Of a stretch of DNA of 64,000 nt, positions 37,901 through 50,520 are shown piece after piece (the stretch's first letter is position 1; each line of letters starts with the position of its first letter). Position numbers and translations under genes: made by a program. This stretch comes from Epinephelus fuscoguttatus (taxonomy: Eukaryota; Chordata; Actinopteri; Perciformes; Serranidae): positions 28,289,603 to 28,353,602 of the forward strand of contig NC_064770.1 in the NCBI RefSeq assembly GCF_011397635.1. The letters are read 5' to 3'. The notes beneath the pieces were generated by a model. That model saw nothing but the letters and a program-made list of their open reading frames with translations. It was not told where the DNA came from and searched no databases.

Positions 37901-38597
37901 ATCTGAATGCGAAGTTGCGCCATGCATCAGTTATGTTCGTGTATCCATCACAGGAACCTGTGAGGACCAGCAAAACGTTCTATGTCAATAACAATCAACA
38001 AAAATGACTTGTTTTTTTCACCTAGAACCAGAATCTGTATCTAATGTTTACAGGTAAACGTCATTCATACCAGGAGGAAAAACACAACGGCCAAGGGTGA
38101 AGAGGGAACCTATAAAGCACAGAGACAAAGAAGAGCTTTTTTTAATGCTTCTTTGAAAGTCCTTACATGATCTAAAAAATGATTAAATGGAAAATTGTAT
38201 GAAATCTATACGCAAGACTGTCACAGAAATTAACTCATGCTAACAGGTGCTGATAATATTGACAAGATGTGTTATTAAATGGTATGTAAAAGTGTTTTTT
38301 ACAACAACGTATTGTAAATTCTGCATTTTGTGGTTCATATTCAGCAAAACAAAATATAATCCTGTATTTGATTGAGGAAAAAACTACATGTATCCTAACT
38401 GTCTGTCACTCTGAGGGCAGATCTGAATCTAGATAGAGATAATTACAAAAATTATTGTACAGTCTTAGCAGGTTATACTAAGACTACACTCTACGTATTC
38501 TCTAGTTTAATATAATGTAATAATTCACACATCATCAACTACACACAAGATGAATTAACTCACCCAGGAGGAGTGAAAAGGCACAGCACTTCATCAT
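25928..38597 (-). CDS. adhesion GPCR, ADGRE-like, with D8C and EGF domains (copy B)
   Basis: Predicted receptor of 989 residues, 23 coding exons: 38564-38597, 38071-38109, 37589-37957, 37294-37425, 35964-36110, 35766-35891, 34882-35025, 34625-34771, 34394-34540, 34258-34295, 33129-33203, 32236-32265, 31971-32133, 31774-31887, 30527-30702, 30023-30235, 29723-29926, 29023-29264, 28868-28934, 28003-28094, 26474-26633, 26275-26340, 25928-25972. Exon lengths match copy A except the first, the GPS exon (+3) and the last two. Domain order is the same: signal peptide (MMKCCAFSLLLG), D8C, six EGF-like, stalk/GAIN, GPS (CSCSHLST), seven helices, tail. The D8C domain and the acidic GPS loop differ strongly from copy A, while the seven-helix exons are nearly the same. 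Start is either of two adjacent ATGs (38597 or 38594). Paralogue by tandem duplication; orthology within ADGRE unresolved. Confidence 0.88.
26689..27709. mobile_element. TTAA-flanked MITE with a nested hAT element
   Basis: Left end TTAA-AGGTCCAGTGTGTAAG and right end CTGCACACTGGACC-TTAA form inverted termini abutting TTAA. Internal words (GCATCTAGTGGTGAGGATTG) mark a subfamily shared with the 36141 copy. It lies in the copy B intron between exons 26474-26633 and 28003-28094 and is interrupted by the insertion at 27004-27373. Confidence 0.7.
27004..27373. mobile_element. hAT MITE, 8-bp duplication TTTTCCTC
   Basis: Perfect 11-bp inverted ends TAGAGCTTAGA enclose 370 bp. The direct repeat TTTTCCTC lies at 26996-27003 and 27374-27381, the 8-bp duplication made by hAT transposases. 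GC-rich sub-terminal parts pair (CCCGACCCCACCCGAACCC and GGCCGGGTTCGGGCTCGGGC). No transposase is present. Confidence 0.8.
29287..29510. mobile_element. small inverted-repeat element in copy B intron
   Basis: TAACCCTAGTTCTATTGGAA near the left pairs with TAATAGAACTAGGGTTATAA near the right. It sits in the intron between exons 29023-29264 and 29723-29926 and is absent at the same place in copy A. The family is unclear. Confidence 0.4.
30299..30472 (-). mobile_element. tRNA-derived SINE with a 16-bp duplication
   Basis: The direct repeat CAGCAAGCTGTATGTT at 30283-30298 and 30473-30488 brackets the insertion exactly. On the minus strand the element has an A-box-like TGGCTTGGTGG and a B-box-like GGTTCGGGTCC, then CATTAAAGGCAAAAATGCCC and an A-rich end. 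It is a recent insertion in the copy B intron between exons 30023-30235 and 30527-30702. It is not a functional tRNA: the body does not fold as a cloverleaf by eye. Confidence 0.8.
30775..31650. mobile_element. fold-back MITE with an RTE-type LINE piece in one arm
   Basis: The left arm (TAGTGTTATTTATCAATCTA, TGTCTCTTTCCAGAAATCAT, GTAGGAACTACTTTCTGTAC) recurs inverted in the right arm (GAAAATAGTTCCTACATGTA, ATTCGAGAGAAGGCAGACAT, TTTTGGGTGAACTATTTC). The right arm is interrupted at about 31250-31500. Copies lie at about 32452-32890 and 47515-48143. It is in the copy B intron between exons 30527-30702 and 31774-31887. Confidence 0.6.
31250..31500 (+). mobile_element. 3' fragment of an RTE-clade (Rex3-like) LINE
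   Basis: The plus strand encodes the C-terminal pattern SPDIRRELGLELLLLHIEKG, then FGHLIRMPPGCLPLKVFPARP-type residues with GRRPRGRLRT. This matches the C-terminus of RTE-clade reverse transcriptases (W/F-GH-x-x-RMP ... RP-GRR-RGR). Only about 250 bp remain, as expected of a 5'-truncated copy. The exact family name is tentative. Confidence 0.55.
32452..32890. mobile_element. second copy of the fold-back MITE
   Basis: Starts AAAGGGACAGTTCAAAATAA and carries the diagnostic CTGTCTGCCTTCTCTTGAGA block, then the inverted GAGAGAAGGCAGCCATCTGG, CAAGATTGATAAATAGCACC and TGTATTTTAGATTTTAAGGT. It lies in the copy B intron between exons 32236-32265 and 33129-33203. Confidence 0.55.
33382..34059. mobile_element. 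hAT MITE, 8-bp duplication CTGTATAC
   Basis: CTGTATAC occurs directly at 33374-33381 and 34060-34067. The element starts CAGTGGCGGCTGCTGG and ends CAATCGCCCCTG (CAGGGGCGATTG inverted), so the ends share CAG-GGCG. Inside each end an inverted GGGGAAG(C/T)TCA pairs. It is about 678 bp, non-autonomous, in the copy B intron between exons 33129-33203 and 34258-34295. Confidence 0.75.
35095..35540. mobile_element. possible solo LTR (fossil), uncertain
   Basis: The copy B intron between exons 34882-35025 and 35766-35891 holds a CT-rich block with a plus-strand AATAAA (CCAATAAATCTTC) followed by a GTGTTTGGGTCC-type end like those of fish LTR retroelements. No internal region and no duplicated target were found, so the call is weak. 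Confidence 0.25.
36141..36950. mobile_element. TTAA-type MITE with a nested inverted-repeat element
   Basis: Starts after TTAA with AGGTCTAGTGTGTATGATTT. The other half (AAACTTCTCCTGCGTGCCAA onward, AACATGGCGGACACTGTGGG) resumes at about 36771. Between them (about 36192-36770) lies an element whose ends pair: GTTTACACAAAAACGATCAG on the left and CCTGTTTATACGACAATGAT read inverted on the right. Both lie in the copy B intron between exons 35964-36110 and 37294-37425. Confidence 0.5.
37432..37455. repeat. (CA)n microsatellite
   Basis: About 12 CA units immediately upstream (minus-strand sense) of copy B exon 37294-37425, within the polypyrimidine side of the acceptor on the minus strand ((TG)n there). 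Length variation could affect recognition of this exon. Confidence 0.8.
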
Positions 38598-38760
38598 GAC
38601 ACGTCAGACTCCACAAACCATCACTCACCACTGTGTAAGGTACGTGTACAACATTTTGGACATTTGCACAGCACCCAAAAACTGTTTTCACAAGGTTTGG
38701 CACCAATGCAAAAATCAATGCAAATTCATGTACGCGTGATGGAGAGACTTAAGTGTAACA
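38598..38760 (-). promoter_or_regulatory. candidate proximal promoter of copy B
   Basis: Upstream of the copy B start, the block TTTGCACAGCACCCAAAAA is shared almost exactly with the D8C-only unit. A perfect octamer ATGCAAAT lies on the plus strand at 38718-38725, about 120 nt from the ATG; the same octamer is at 23295-23302 beside the D8C-only unit. POU-factor binding is inferred only from the motif. Confidence 0.35.
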
Positions 38761-40560
38761 CAGCTCACATTAAGACGTGAGGAGGGAACAGAGCTGTGAC
38801 AGGCATACTGCAACGTATTAAAAATTCACCATCTGCTTAGTAGTAAGAGGATCATCACCCCAGACAATATTCCAAATGTGCTAAAATGCATGTGCAGATT
38901 ATGAGACACTGAGTCCAGGGGCACAGGCACGCAGAAGGCTCCAGCACCCTCCTACACAGGAGGAAGACACAGACTTCATAGTTGTTTAGCCTCTTTTTGG
39001 GGTTGTTTTTGCCCCTTAAGACGTCAAACTGCATCTCTTTGCATTTTTTGTGTGTCCATTTTTGGCCATTTTGCATCTCCTTGTTGTCATTTAGTGTCTC
39101 CTTGGGGATGTTTTGCTCTTTTCTGTAGGCATCATGAGTGTCCTTTTGGCTCTTTGCAGCTTTTTTGCATCTCTTTGTAGTCGTTTGGCGTCTTTTTCTA
39201 GTGTTTTGTGCCTTGTTTTCATTGCTTTATGTTTGTGGATGTTCTGAGTCTTTCTGGTTAGTGTCACTTTGAGTGACATTTTGCAGGTGAGAGCCAGAGG
39301 GGCCTCCTGACACTTTGGGCTCCTGGACTTACGTCTGGTAGGCCGATTCAGTGAGCCATCCATGCTAAAAAGGTATTAAGAACACATTTTAGATTGAGTA
39401 AAGGCACATACTTAGCAGTTAGTTAAAGTTTCAACAGAAAGACGGGCTACTGAGTGTGTGAAGAGATTGAGAAAACAAGTGCACATGTCATCATATCCTT
39501 TCAGTTATAGTCCAGAATTTCAGATCAGCCACTGTGTACATTAACTATTCCTTTAAACCAATACATTACCTGCAGGCTATAAGCATGATAAAAATGTTTT
39601 AGCTTCAGAATTCTGTATGTTCCACTGTCTTTTTTTGCGGTATGTTCTTTTCCTTTTTGTTCTGAATTCCAATTATTTACTTGTTGTGGGAATAATGTTT
39701 ATTATTTTAGCTTATTAACAGAACACATCGATGTATTAATGTCTATAACTAGAAAGCAAAATGCTCAATCCATTTTTAAATAGATTTTTTTTATGACACT
39801 AATGAATTCCCCACAAAAATCATGACAACTGTTTTTTGTTACCTTGAATTGATTTTTGTCAAGCCAAATCATAACCACAAAAAGTTAAATGTGTGTTTAT
39901 GGGAATTATTTCACAAAGTAAGGTTGGTGGACAAAGTAAATACCTTAGAGACACATGGTCATATTCTTTTTTGATATTCTGATACACGTCCATGTAGGTT
40001 GAGGCATAAAAATCAAATGGAAAAGTCTCTATACTGCTCCTTTGCTGCTGACAGAGTCACCATTTCTCAGTGGTTGTAAATACAGTTTGTGTGTGCTGAA
40101 TATTTATAAATCTGTCATATAGTTCACAACAGGTGAAACACCTTAGGATAGAAAGTGTGCATGCCTCACGTGTCTTGTCAATTTGTCTTGTAAAACTGTA
40201 ACATGGCAGTGCACCTACAGTCGGCTGTATGTAAATAACTAACAAATCCCTGTAAAAACAAATGGAGAAAGAAAGGTTTTAAGGCAGCAGCTAGGTATTG
40301 TGTGAACATCTTGCTGGGCTGCTCTTGTTTACTTCAGACATACTTAAAGACATCATTTCTTGAGAACACCTTATTTAGAGATGATCACTGCTGGCTATTA
40401 CAATGTAACTCTGTAAATTATATTCAGAATAGACTTATTAATTAAATGACAAGTAAAATTATATCACATGTCGCAGGACATTACAAAAAAATATATATTA
40501 AAAAGTAAATGTGTGGAAATATTTATTGTTATAATATTTCGAATGCAAAGCTATTATCAG
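38761..40560. other. intergenic, with degenerate tandem repeats near 38990-39240
   Basis: About 38990-39240 is built from drifting copies of a word like GCATCTCTTTGTAGTCGTTT with TTTTG spacers, which produces a spurious basic minus-strand open frame. The rest (39370-40560) is AT-rich with no gene, RNA or element that I can name. Confidence 0.4.
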
Positions 40561-40593
40561 GTATTTCTTGACCTCTAGTAAATCACATGTGGG

Positions 40594-40700
40594 ATAAGAT
40601 AAGATAAGATAAGATAAGATAAGATAAGATAAGATAAGATAAGATATACGTTATTGATCCCCAGAGGGGAAATTCAAGTATCACAGCGGCACCTGACAAA
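40594..40700 (-). mobile_element. LINE 3' tail with (GATAA)n microsatellite
   Basis: About ten units of GATAA (40594-40645) are followed by TTATTGATCCCCAGAGGGGA and AATTC. On the minus strand this reads GAATTTCCCCTCTGGGGATC then ATAA and TTATC repeats, a common 3' end of L2-like LINEs in fish. Only the tail is present. Confidence 0.5.
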
Positions 40701-40895
40701 AAGACATTAAATAGAATGAGATAAAAGAGAAAATTTTATTTAAAAAAAATCGGTAAATAAAAGATAAAATGAAAATAAAATTGCTACATCAAGATGAATA
40801 AAGTGAATAAAAATGTCGAATAAAATAAAGTGGATGACTGAGTTGTGTGTTTTAATAAAATTGTATTATTATTATCATTATCATTGTTAGTATTA

Positions 40896-40897
40896 TT

Positions 40898-40929
<32 letters not shown>

Positions 40930-40951
40930 TTCATTCATTCATTCATTCATT
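40896..40951. repeat. (TTTA)n/(TTCA)n microsatellite
   Basis: About ten ATTT units grade into five ATTC units. Flanks are AT-rich. Confidence 0.8.
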
Positions 40952-41324
40952 TCATTTTGTTACCTTGGCGCTAGGTGGGGTTGACGTTGACCTGTGACTC
41001 ATGAGTGTCCACTACCCTCTAGTGGTCACTTTCAGGAACTGCAGCGCTATAATTAAATCAATGTGTTAACATAGGCAGAACTGATATTGATTTAAATACA
41101 AATAACTTAGTATCAGTGTGATTATTACAAACAACAACAACAATAACATCAGTATTGGTGATAACTGTTAATAAGGAGTTGTTTTAATGGCAACCAAACC
41201 TTACTTTAAGTGGTTTATTGTTGACCTGAAGCAGTATGGCACTTCACCAGGCGATATGAAGAACAAAAAAGGCAACAAAGACTTTCGGTGTCATAAAGGA
41301 AGCACATTTATATTTAATAAATAC

Positions 41325-41560
41325 ATTTCTGGGCATGCGCATTGCCCCCATGAGCAGCGGGCTCCTAGGAACCAATGTTCCCACTCTACGTTTCCTGTCG
41401 AACGTTTATACAGACGGAACAAGCACGGTACAACCGGTAAATCAGATGCAGCTATTTTCTGTTTAAAGTCCTAAAACTCTCGGTTTCTATTTGGATGCAC
41501 AACTTCTACTTACCTGTGCTTCATTTCACATAAACGCCACGTGAGTTTGAAGCTGTAGTA
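41325..41560 (+). promoter_or_regulatory. candidate promoter region of GTF2F1
   Basis: GGGCATGCGCA at 41331-41341 matches half of the NRF1 palindrome and a CCAAT box lies at 41372-41376. No TATA box is seen, which fits a housekeeping gene. The first coding exon is only 12 nt and starts at 41985, so a spliced non-coding first exon is likely; a donor such as CAACCG-GTAAAT near 41437 is possible but unproven. Confidence 0.35.
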
Positions 41561-41984
41561 TCCTAGCAACTGTTAGCGTTAGGCATAAACTGCGCGGCTT
41601 GCTAAGCGTGTTGCTGCTGTTTATGTTAGCATCAGATGCTAACGTGAGCTGTAGACAATACCACTCGATGTAAGATGTTATCACGCTTTATGCTGCGTTT
41701 ACTGACTGTTGTACTGTTGTCAGGGGTTAATTTTAATTCGTCAGTGTAGGCTAACCCGACAAACACACAGTTTTAGCTACATCAACACTCTACGGGAAGC
41801 TGACTTGGACAAACCCCCACTTGCTAACAACATAGTGATTAATTAGCGCTAAGCTCACTTTGCTTTTTATTTACATTTAACCTGGTCAAGCTTTTGATTA
41901 ATACAGCTCTTCTTTCTTGATAGTGTACCCGACTAACCTGAAGCAACTGTTGATGTGTTGGTAGATCCACAGAGACGACCAATC

Positions 41985-44900
41985 ATGACGTCACTGGTAA
42001 GTACTGGCTGTATTCTCAGCTACAAAAGTGTATATCCTCTTGAAGTACCACATAGACAGCATTTTAGTGTCATCCACAAAGATGACATGGGCTGTTGGTA
42101 CTGCATGTCATTCAAATTATATTGCAGATGGAATAAAACAAAGTGCTGAGACAAAGTACTTCCTCTGAATCTTTTTATCTTGCAGGGGAGCAGCAGTTCC
42201 TCAGCCACAGAATACATTGTGCGAGTCCCAAAGTGAGTAACATGGACTGACATGCATGATGAATTGTATTGTAGGTGTTTATTTGTATTAAATTAGTCTC
42301 TATTTCTGTGACTGTCAGTAGGAATAAGCAGGTAAAGTTAATAAGGTTTGGTTTGCATCTCTGTTTGTCTGTCCTGTAGAAACACCAGCAAGAAGTACAA
42401 CATCATGGCTTTCAATGCAGGGGACCGAGTCAACTGTTCAACCTGGACACAGGTGGGCTCCATGTCAGTGTGTCTACGCATGACAGATATTTTGAGTCAG
42501 TACTGAGAGAGAAATGACCAGCAAAGAAAACAAAAATCTGATGTCTGAAATGAATAACTTAGCAGCCACAGTAACCATCTGTCAGTTTTACATTGCTTAA
42601 CATGTACATCCCTCTCCCCTCCCAGGCTCGTATGGAAAGAGACATGAGTGCTCGGCGGATATATGGGGAGGAGGAGGCGGTGGAAGGTGCAGCTGGCAGT
42701 GAGTTTGGCAAAAAGCAGCGTGAGGAAGCGCGGCGGAAGAAGTTTGGTATTGTGACACGTGAGTTCAAAGTGGAGGACCAGCCCTGGATTCTCAAGGTCA
42801 ATGGCAAGGCCGGCAAGAGGTGGGGGGAAAGATGCGACTGATTCACTCTCTCTCAATTTCAGCAACACATCTGTTTACAACCTGCAGAAATATTGACAGA
42901 TTTTTTTGTCAGATTATCTCCATGAGAGTGTATGCAGGCCTGATGGGAGGAATGTTACTGTTACAGCTATTCTCTCCCTCTGTCTGCATACAGGTTCAAA
43001 GGTCTGAAGAAAGGCGGTGTTACAGAAAATGCGTCCTACTACATCTTTACACAGTGTCCCGATGGAGCTTTTGAGGCTTTCCCCGTGAACGGCTGGTACA
43101 ACTTTACACCGCAGGCCAAGCACCGAACTCTCACTGCTGAGGAGGCTGAGGAGGAGTGGGGCCGGTGAGAGAGAGGACGAGTGGTTGTCTGTAGTGAAGG
43201 AAAAATAGTCGTTCACTCAGTTGGTGCAGGTGTGTCAAACATTTAATATTCCCCTCATGTTACAGGAGGAACAAGGTGGTGAATCATTTCAGCATCATGC
43301 TTCAGAGACGTCTGCGGGAGCAGGAGCGTGGCGAGGAGGATGAAGATGAGAACGAGAAGTCGGGGAAGAAGAAAAAGAAAGGGGGTGGGAGAGGAGGGGA
43401 CCTGCGCATTCACGACCTGGAGGACGACCTGGAGATGAGCAGCGATGACAGTGACAGTAGTATGGGGGATGGTAAGGAGAAAGAAACAGGAAACTGCCAC
43501 TTAAACTTAAAATTATTTTTAGCGTGCAGTGTTCCTTTATTCTGCCATACCTATCCACATTATCCTTCTTTCTGTCGCTATGTGATGTTCTTTTTCCTAA
43601 CACCCTCTTCTTTGGACAGATGGTGAGAGCAAGACGAAGATGAAGAAAGAGACGGGGAAAGGGAAAGGAAAGAAGAAGAAGAGAAAGAGCAATGACAAAG
43701 AGGCCTTGGAGGACAGCGATGATGGTGACTACGAGGGTCTAGAGGTGGATTACATGTCAGATGAAAGCAGGTCAGATCTATCGCCTTGTCACACACAAAG
43801 ACTCCCTCATTATGGACACTCTGTATGTTCTTGTTGGTTGTGTTTCTTCTTTTTACTGGTATGTAATTCTGTTTTCCAAAAACAGCTCAGATGAAGAACC
43901 AGAAAAGGGAAAGCCCAGCAAAGGAGAGGACCTCCCTAAAGGTCAGACTGTCTGTGGTTGAACATCACTGATAAAGAAAAAGACACTGATGAGTTTATGC
44001 ATGTTAAATACACACAACAATACAACACAGAGCATCACTGGGCCTAAAAGTTTGGCTGCTAGGGATGTCTTGCATGTCCGTGTAATGAGAATTCTCACCT
44101 GATGAAATTCAGCTTTCTAATTGTCAGCAAATGTCAGTGCATTTCAGCATTGTTGACTTAATTAGTTGTTTGTCCTTTATAGGGATCGATGAAGCATCTG
44201 AAAGCGAGGAAGAGAGTGAGGAGGAGAAACAGAATGAAGAGGAAACAAAAGAGGAGGAAGAAGAAGAGGAGGGAAAGAAAACCCCGGTCCAAATGGAAAA
44301 GAAGAAGAAAAAAGGTACAGGACCTCATTAAATCAGATGAGGGTTTGACAGCATTTGTACTTCAATAAGGTCGTAAAAAACAAGAGAAGTGTTAAAAGAT
44401 ACTTCTTCCTGCTTGATGCATAAAGACAAATGAAATTATGTTGAGTCGTTTGGTTCTGTGTGTCACAGACAGCAGCGGCGAGTCGGAAAGCTCAGACGAC
44501 AGTGACATCGAAGGAGAGACGGCCTCTGCTCTATTCATGGTGAATAGTGTGTGTGTGTGTGTGTACATGGATATTTCTGTACACAAGCAGAGCTCTTACT
44601 GATCTGGTGGTGAATGTTTTCATAATTCTATATATATTTTTCGTCGTGTTATTCTTTTGTTTTCATCAAATGTCTCTTTTTCTTTCCCTCTCTCAGAAAA
44701 AGCGCACGCCTCCTAAACGTGGAGGACGTGGCTCCGCAGGCAGCTCCAGGACAGGCAGCCGCCCCGGGACACCATCCATAGACTCTGCCTCCACCTCCAA
44801 TACACTCCGTGCTGCTGCCAGCAAGCTAGAGCAAGGTGTTTGGTCATACACCATTTAATTGATTGATTAAATGAGACACATGATATATTAATGGAATTTT

Positions 44901-45446
44901 GTGAAGCTTGCAAAAATAGCCATCATCAGGGAAACTTGAGGTGCTATTTTTGTCACTGCATCTAAATCTATCTTCCCTGCAGGTAAGAGACAGACTCAGG
45001 GTCCGAGCACTGACTCGCCAGCGGCCAAACGGCTGAAGTTGGAGCCCAGCAGTCAGAGTCCTGCTCCGTCTGGGAAGAGTACACCTCAGCCGGCATCTGG
45101 CAAATCCACTCCGAGCTCAAGGTACTTTGTTCCCAGTCTTCCTTGATGCCTCTAAGAAATATTACGTTATTTAATTATTCTGTGAGTGAGTCTTTCTGAA
45201 CAGGGTAAAAACGTTCTGCTGTATATTCTTCTGCTTCACAGTGATGTGCAGCTAACAGAGGAGGCGGTCCGGCGCTACCTGATCCGTAAACCGATGACCA
45301 CCAAGGACCTGCTGAAGAAGTTCCAGACCAAGCGCACAGGTTTGAGCAGCGAGCAGACTGTCAACGTGCTGGCACAGATCCTGAAGCGCCTCAATCCAGA
45401 GCGCAAGAACGTAAACGACAAAATGCACTTTTACCTCACCGAATAA
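41985..45446 (+). CDS. gtf2f1: general transcription factor IIF subunit 1 (TFIIF alpha, RAP74)
   Basis: Large subunit of TFIIF, which binds RNA polymerase II with GTF2F2 and delivers it to the promoter; nuclear. Thirteen coding exons: 41985-41996, 42186-42232, 42380-42452, 42626-42819, 42994-43164, 43266-43471, 43620-43770, 43886-43941, 44183-44314, 44469-44539, 44697-44835, 44983-45121, 45242-45446, giving 531 residues (human 517). Seen: N-terminal dimerisation region (KKYNIMAFNAGDRVN, YYIFTQCPDGAFEAFP, TLTAEEAEEEW), a long acidic and lysine-rich linker (EEEESEEEK-type runs, DSDDGDYEGLEVDYMSD), and the C-terminal winged helix (AVRRYLIRKPMTTKDLLKKF, LSSEQTVNVLAQILKRLNPE). The match to the human protein is close along its length, so the identity is firm. 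The 12-nt first coding exon (MTSL) is the least certain part. Confidence 0.95.
44549..44566. repeat. (GT)n in GTF2F1 intron
   Basis: About nine GT units a few bases after the donor of exon 44469-44539. Confidence 0.7.
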
Positions 45447-45828
45447 CCGATGGAAGAGAGGTGAGGAGGGGCAGGTGCGGAGAACATGAAGAAGAGAGGC
45501 AAAGGCTGAAATGAACCACTACAGTCAGAACCACGATCCCCTGGAAGAGAAGTTTAGAAACTGGATGTGTTGTGACAAGCCACAGGATCGAAAGCTGAAA
45601 CAAAGGTGGCATTTATCAAAAAGTATTTTGTTAAGCATTGTGGATTTGTTTTTCATACCTTCAACTCTCACATTATAGAAACTTTGTTAATGTTGAGTGA
45701 AAACATCTCAATCTCTATGATTGCAGGATGTAAGTTTCTCTATGTGTGAACAGTTTAACTTAGAATTCAATGAATGAAAAAAGTCTTTAACTTGTTTTTC
45801 TTATGTAGAACTTTTTCCAATAAAATGT

Positions 45829-45834
45829 AAAATC
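45829..45834 (+). terminator. poly(A) signal of GTF2F1
   Basis: AATAAA 383 nt after the stop codon, followed by a T-rich stretch at about 45885-45930. It is the first canonical signal in the 3' flank. Confidence 0.6.
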
Positions 45835-46986
45835 CGCTGCTGTGTAAGGCTTTACTTTTTGTACCCCACCCCCTTATATACTCTGTTTTTTTTTGTTGTT
45901 TTGGTTTTGTTTGTTTGTTTGTTTGTTTTTAATTAACCCAACCACCAACCCAAGTGGGGACTTTTTCTTCTCCTGTTTTTTCTTAATTATTCACCATTTC
46001 TTTCTCACTTATTTGCATTTAGAAGTAGAGCTCAGTATACAGTATGCAGGTGGCGATTACATACAACACAACCAACGCACAAACATACAACATCACTCCA
46101 GCACAAAAACAGAACCAAACAAACAATGCAAAAACAAAACTAAACAATGTACCTCACACAACACAGGAACAAACTGTCATATGATAGAAATTTCATATTG
46201 GCATGACAATATTCCAAACTAGCTCAACTGCAGCAAGTGAAAGTTGACCAAAAAAAAGCAGTCTTAAAGAGAAAATAGAGACCAGTCACTGTTTGTCACT
46301 TGCTCTCATAAAACAGGCTGTCTTTTCTGTTTTTATAATGATTACACAAACACTACTGCATGGAAATTTAGCTCAGAGAAAGCCTTTAAGAAAGATGCTT
46401 TTAATCTTAATCAGTAATCTACAAAGATGAAGTAAATTGCAACTCCTGTATCCTCAGGTAGTGCAAAGAAACTTCCTAGTTCCTTACTTTATTTGCACTA
46501 GAGGTGTACTGAATGGATCTAAAGCCTGCAGTATACAGAACATCCATTTTTGTGTAGAAACTTGAGGGGTGGAGTTCAGTTAACAGCCGTTTGTGCTTTG
46601 TTTTTTGAGATATTTGTCATTTGCATATGAGGGAGTGAGGCATTACCATGGGACTGTTTGGGAGGATGAGTCCCTTGTTTCTGTTATTATTTGATTATAA
46701 GGTCATGGTTCCCTAACCCTTTCTAGATCATTCCAAATTATGATGTATTTTAAGTTTCATTTAATGTTGATGACACATGTAGCTCATATGACCCCTCTAG
46801 TAATACCTTAATATGATGTTCCTTAGAGATTCAAAGATGAGGCGGCTCCAGTACACTCAAGAATATTGATTGTTTAATGTGGTACTGTATAAACCAGTAT
46901 TTCACAGTGATAACATGCCTGACACCAGACCTAAAGAACAGTGCTAAATTGTAGCCCAGTGTTTGGTCACTTCGTGTTCGGTCACT
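45835..46986. other. convergent intergenic region between GTF2F1 and GFUS
   Basis: Holds the two 3' flanks. A minus-strand AATAAA (46488-46493) about 490 nt past the GFUS stop is the best poly(A) candidate for that gene. T-rich and GTTT-rich runs occur near 45890-45930. No additional gene or repeat is recognisable. Confidence 0.4.
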
Positions 46987-50249
<3,263 letters not shown>

Positions 50250-50453
50250 CTGTGCTGGCTCTTCCAGTGAGAATCAAGCACAGAATTGGTTTCATGATTC
50301 AAACGCATTACTACAGATGCATAAATCTGATCAGCATAAATACAGGTGCTAAAATAAAAGCAGGTGAACAAGTTATTAGACAAACTTAGAAATAATATCA
50401 ACACAAATTCGGACTCTCAGCAGAGGAAATACAGGTAATACAAAAGTCCTTAC

Positions 50454-50520
50454 CGGTGTGTTGGAGCGCTGAAGTGAGTGTGGACCAGAGAGTGTTTGCC
50501 TGCCTGTAGGCGGTCTTGTT
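50454..50520 (-). other. gfus: probable non-coding first exon of GFUS
   Basis: A consensus donor CACACCG-GTAAGG on the minus strand ends at 50454, preceded by GC-richer sequence than its surroundings. The transcription start is unknown; the right edge is a placeholder. Confidence 0.35.

Noticed and set aside
39091-39363. 90-residue basic minus-strand open frame
   Set aside because: It comes from a degenerate tandem repeat with a short unit, giving lysine- and arginine-rich nonsense.
40594-40645. CRISPR-like array of short repeats
   Set aside because: It is a spacer-free GATAA microsatellite at a LINE tail in a eukaryotic genome.
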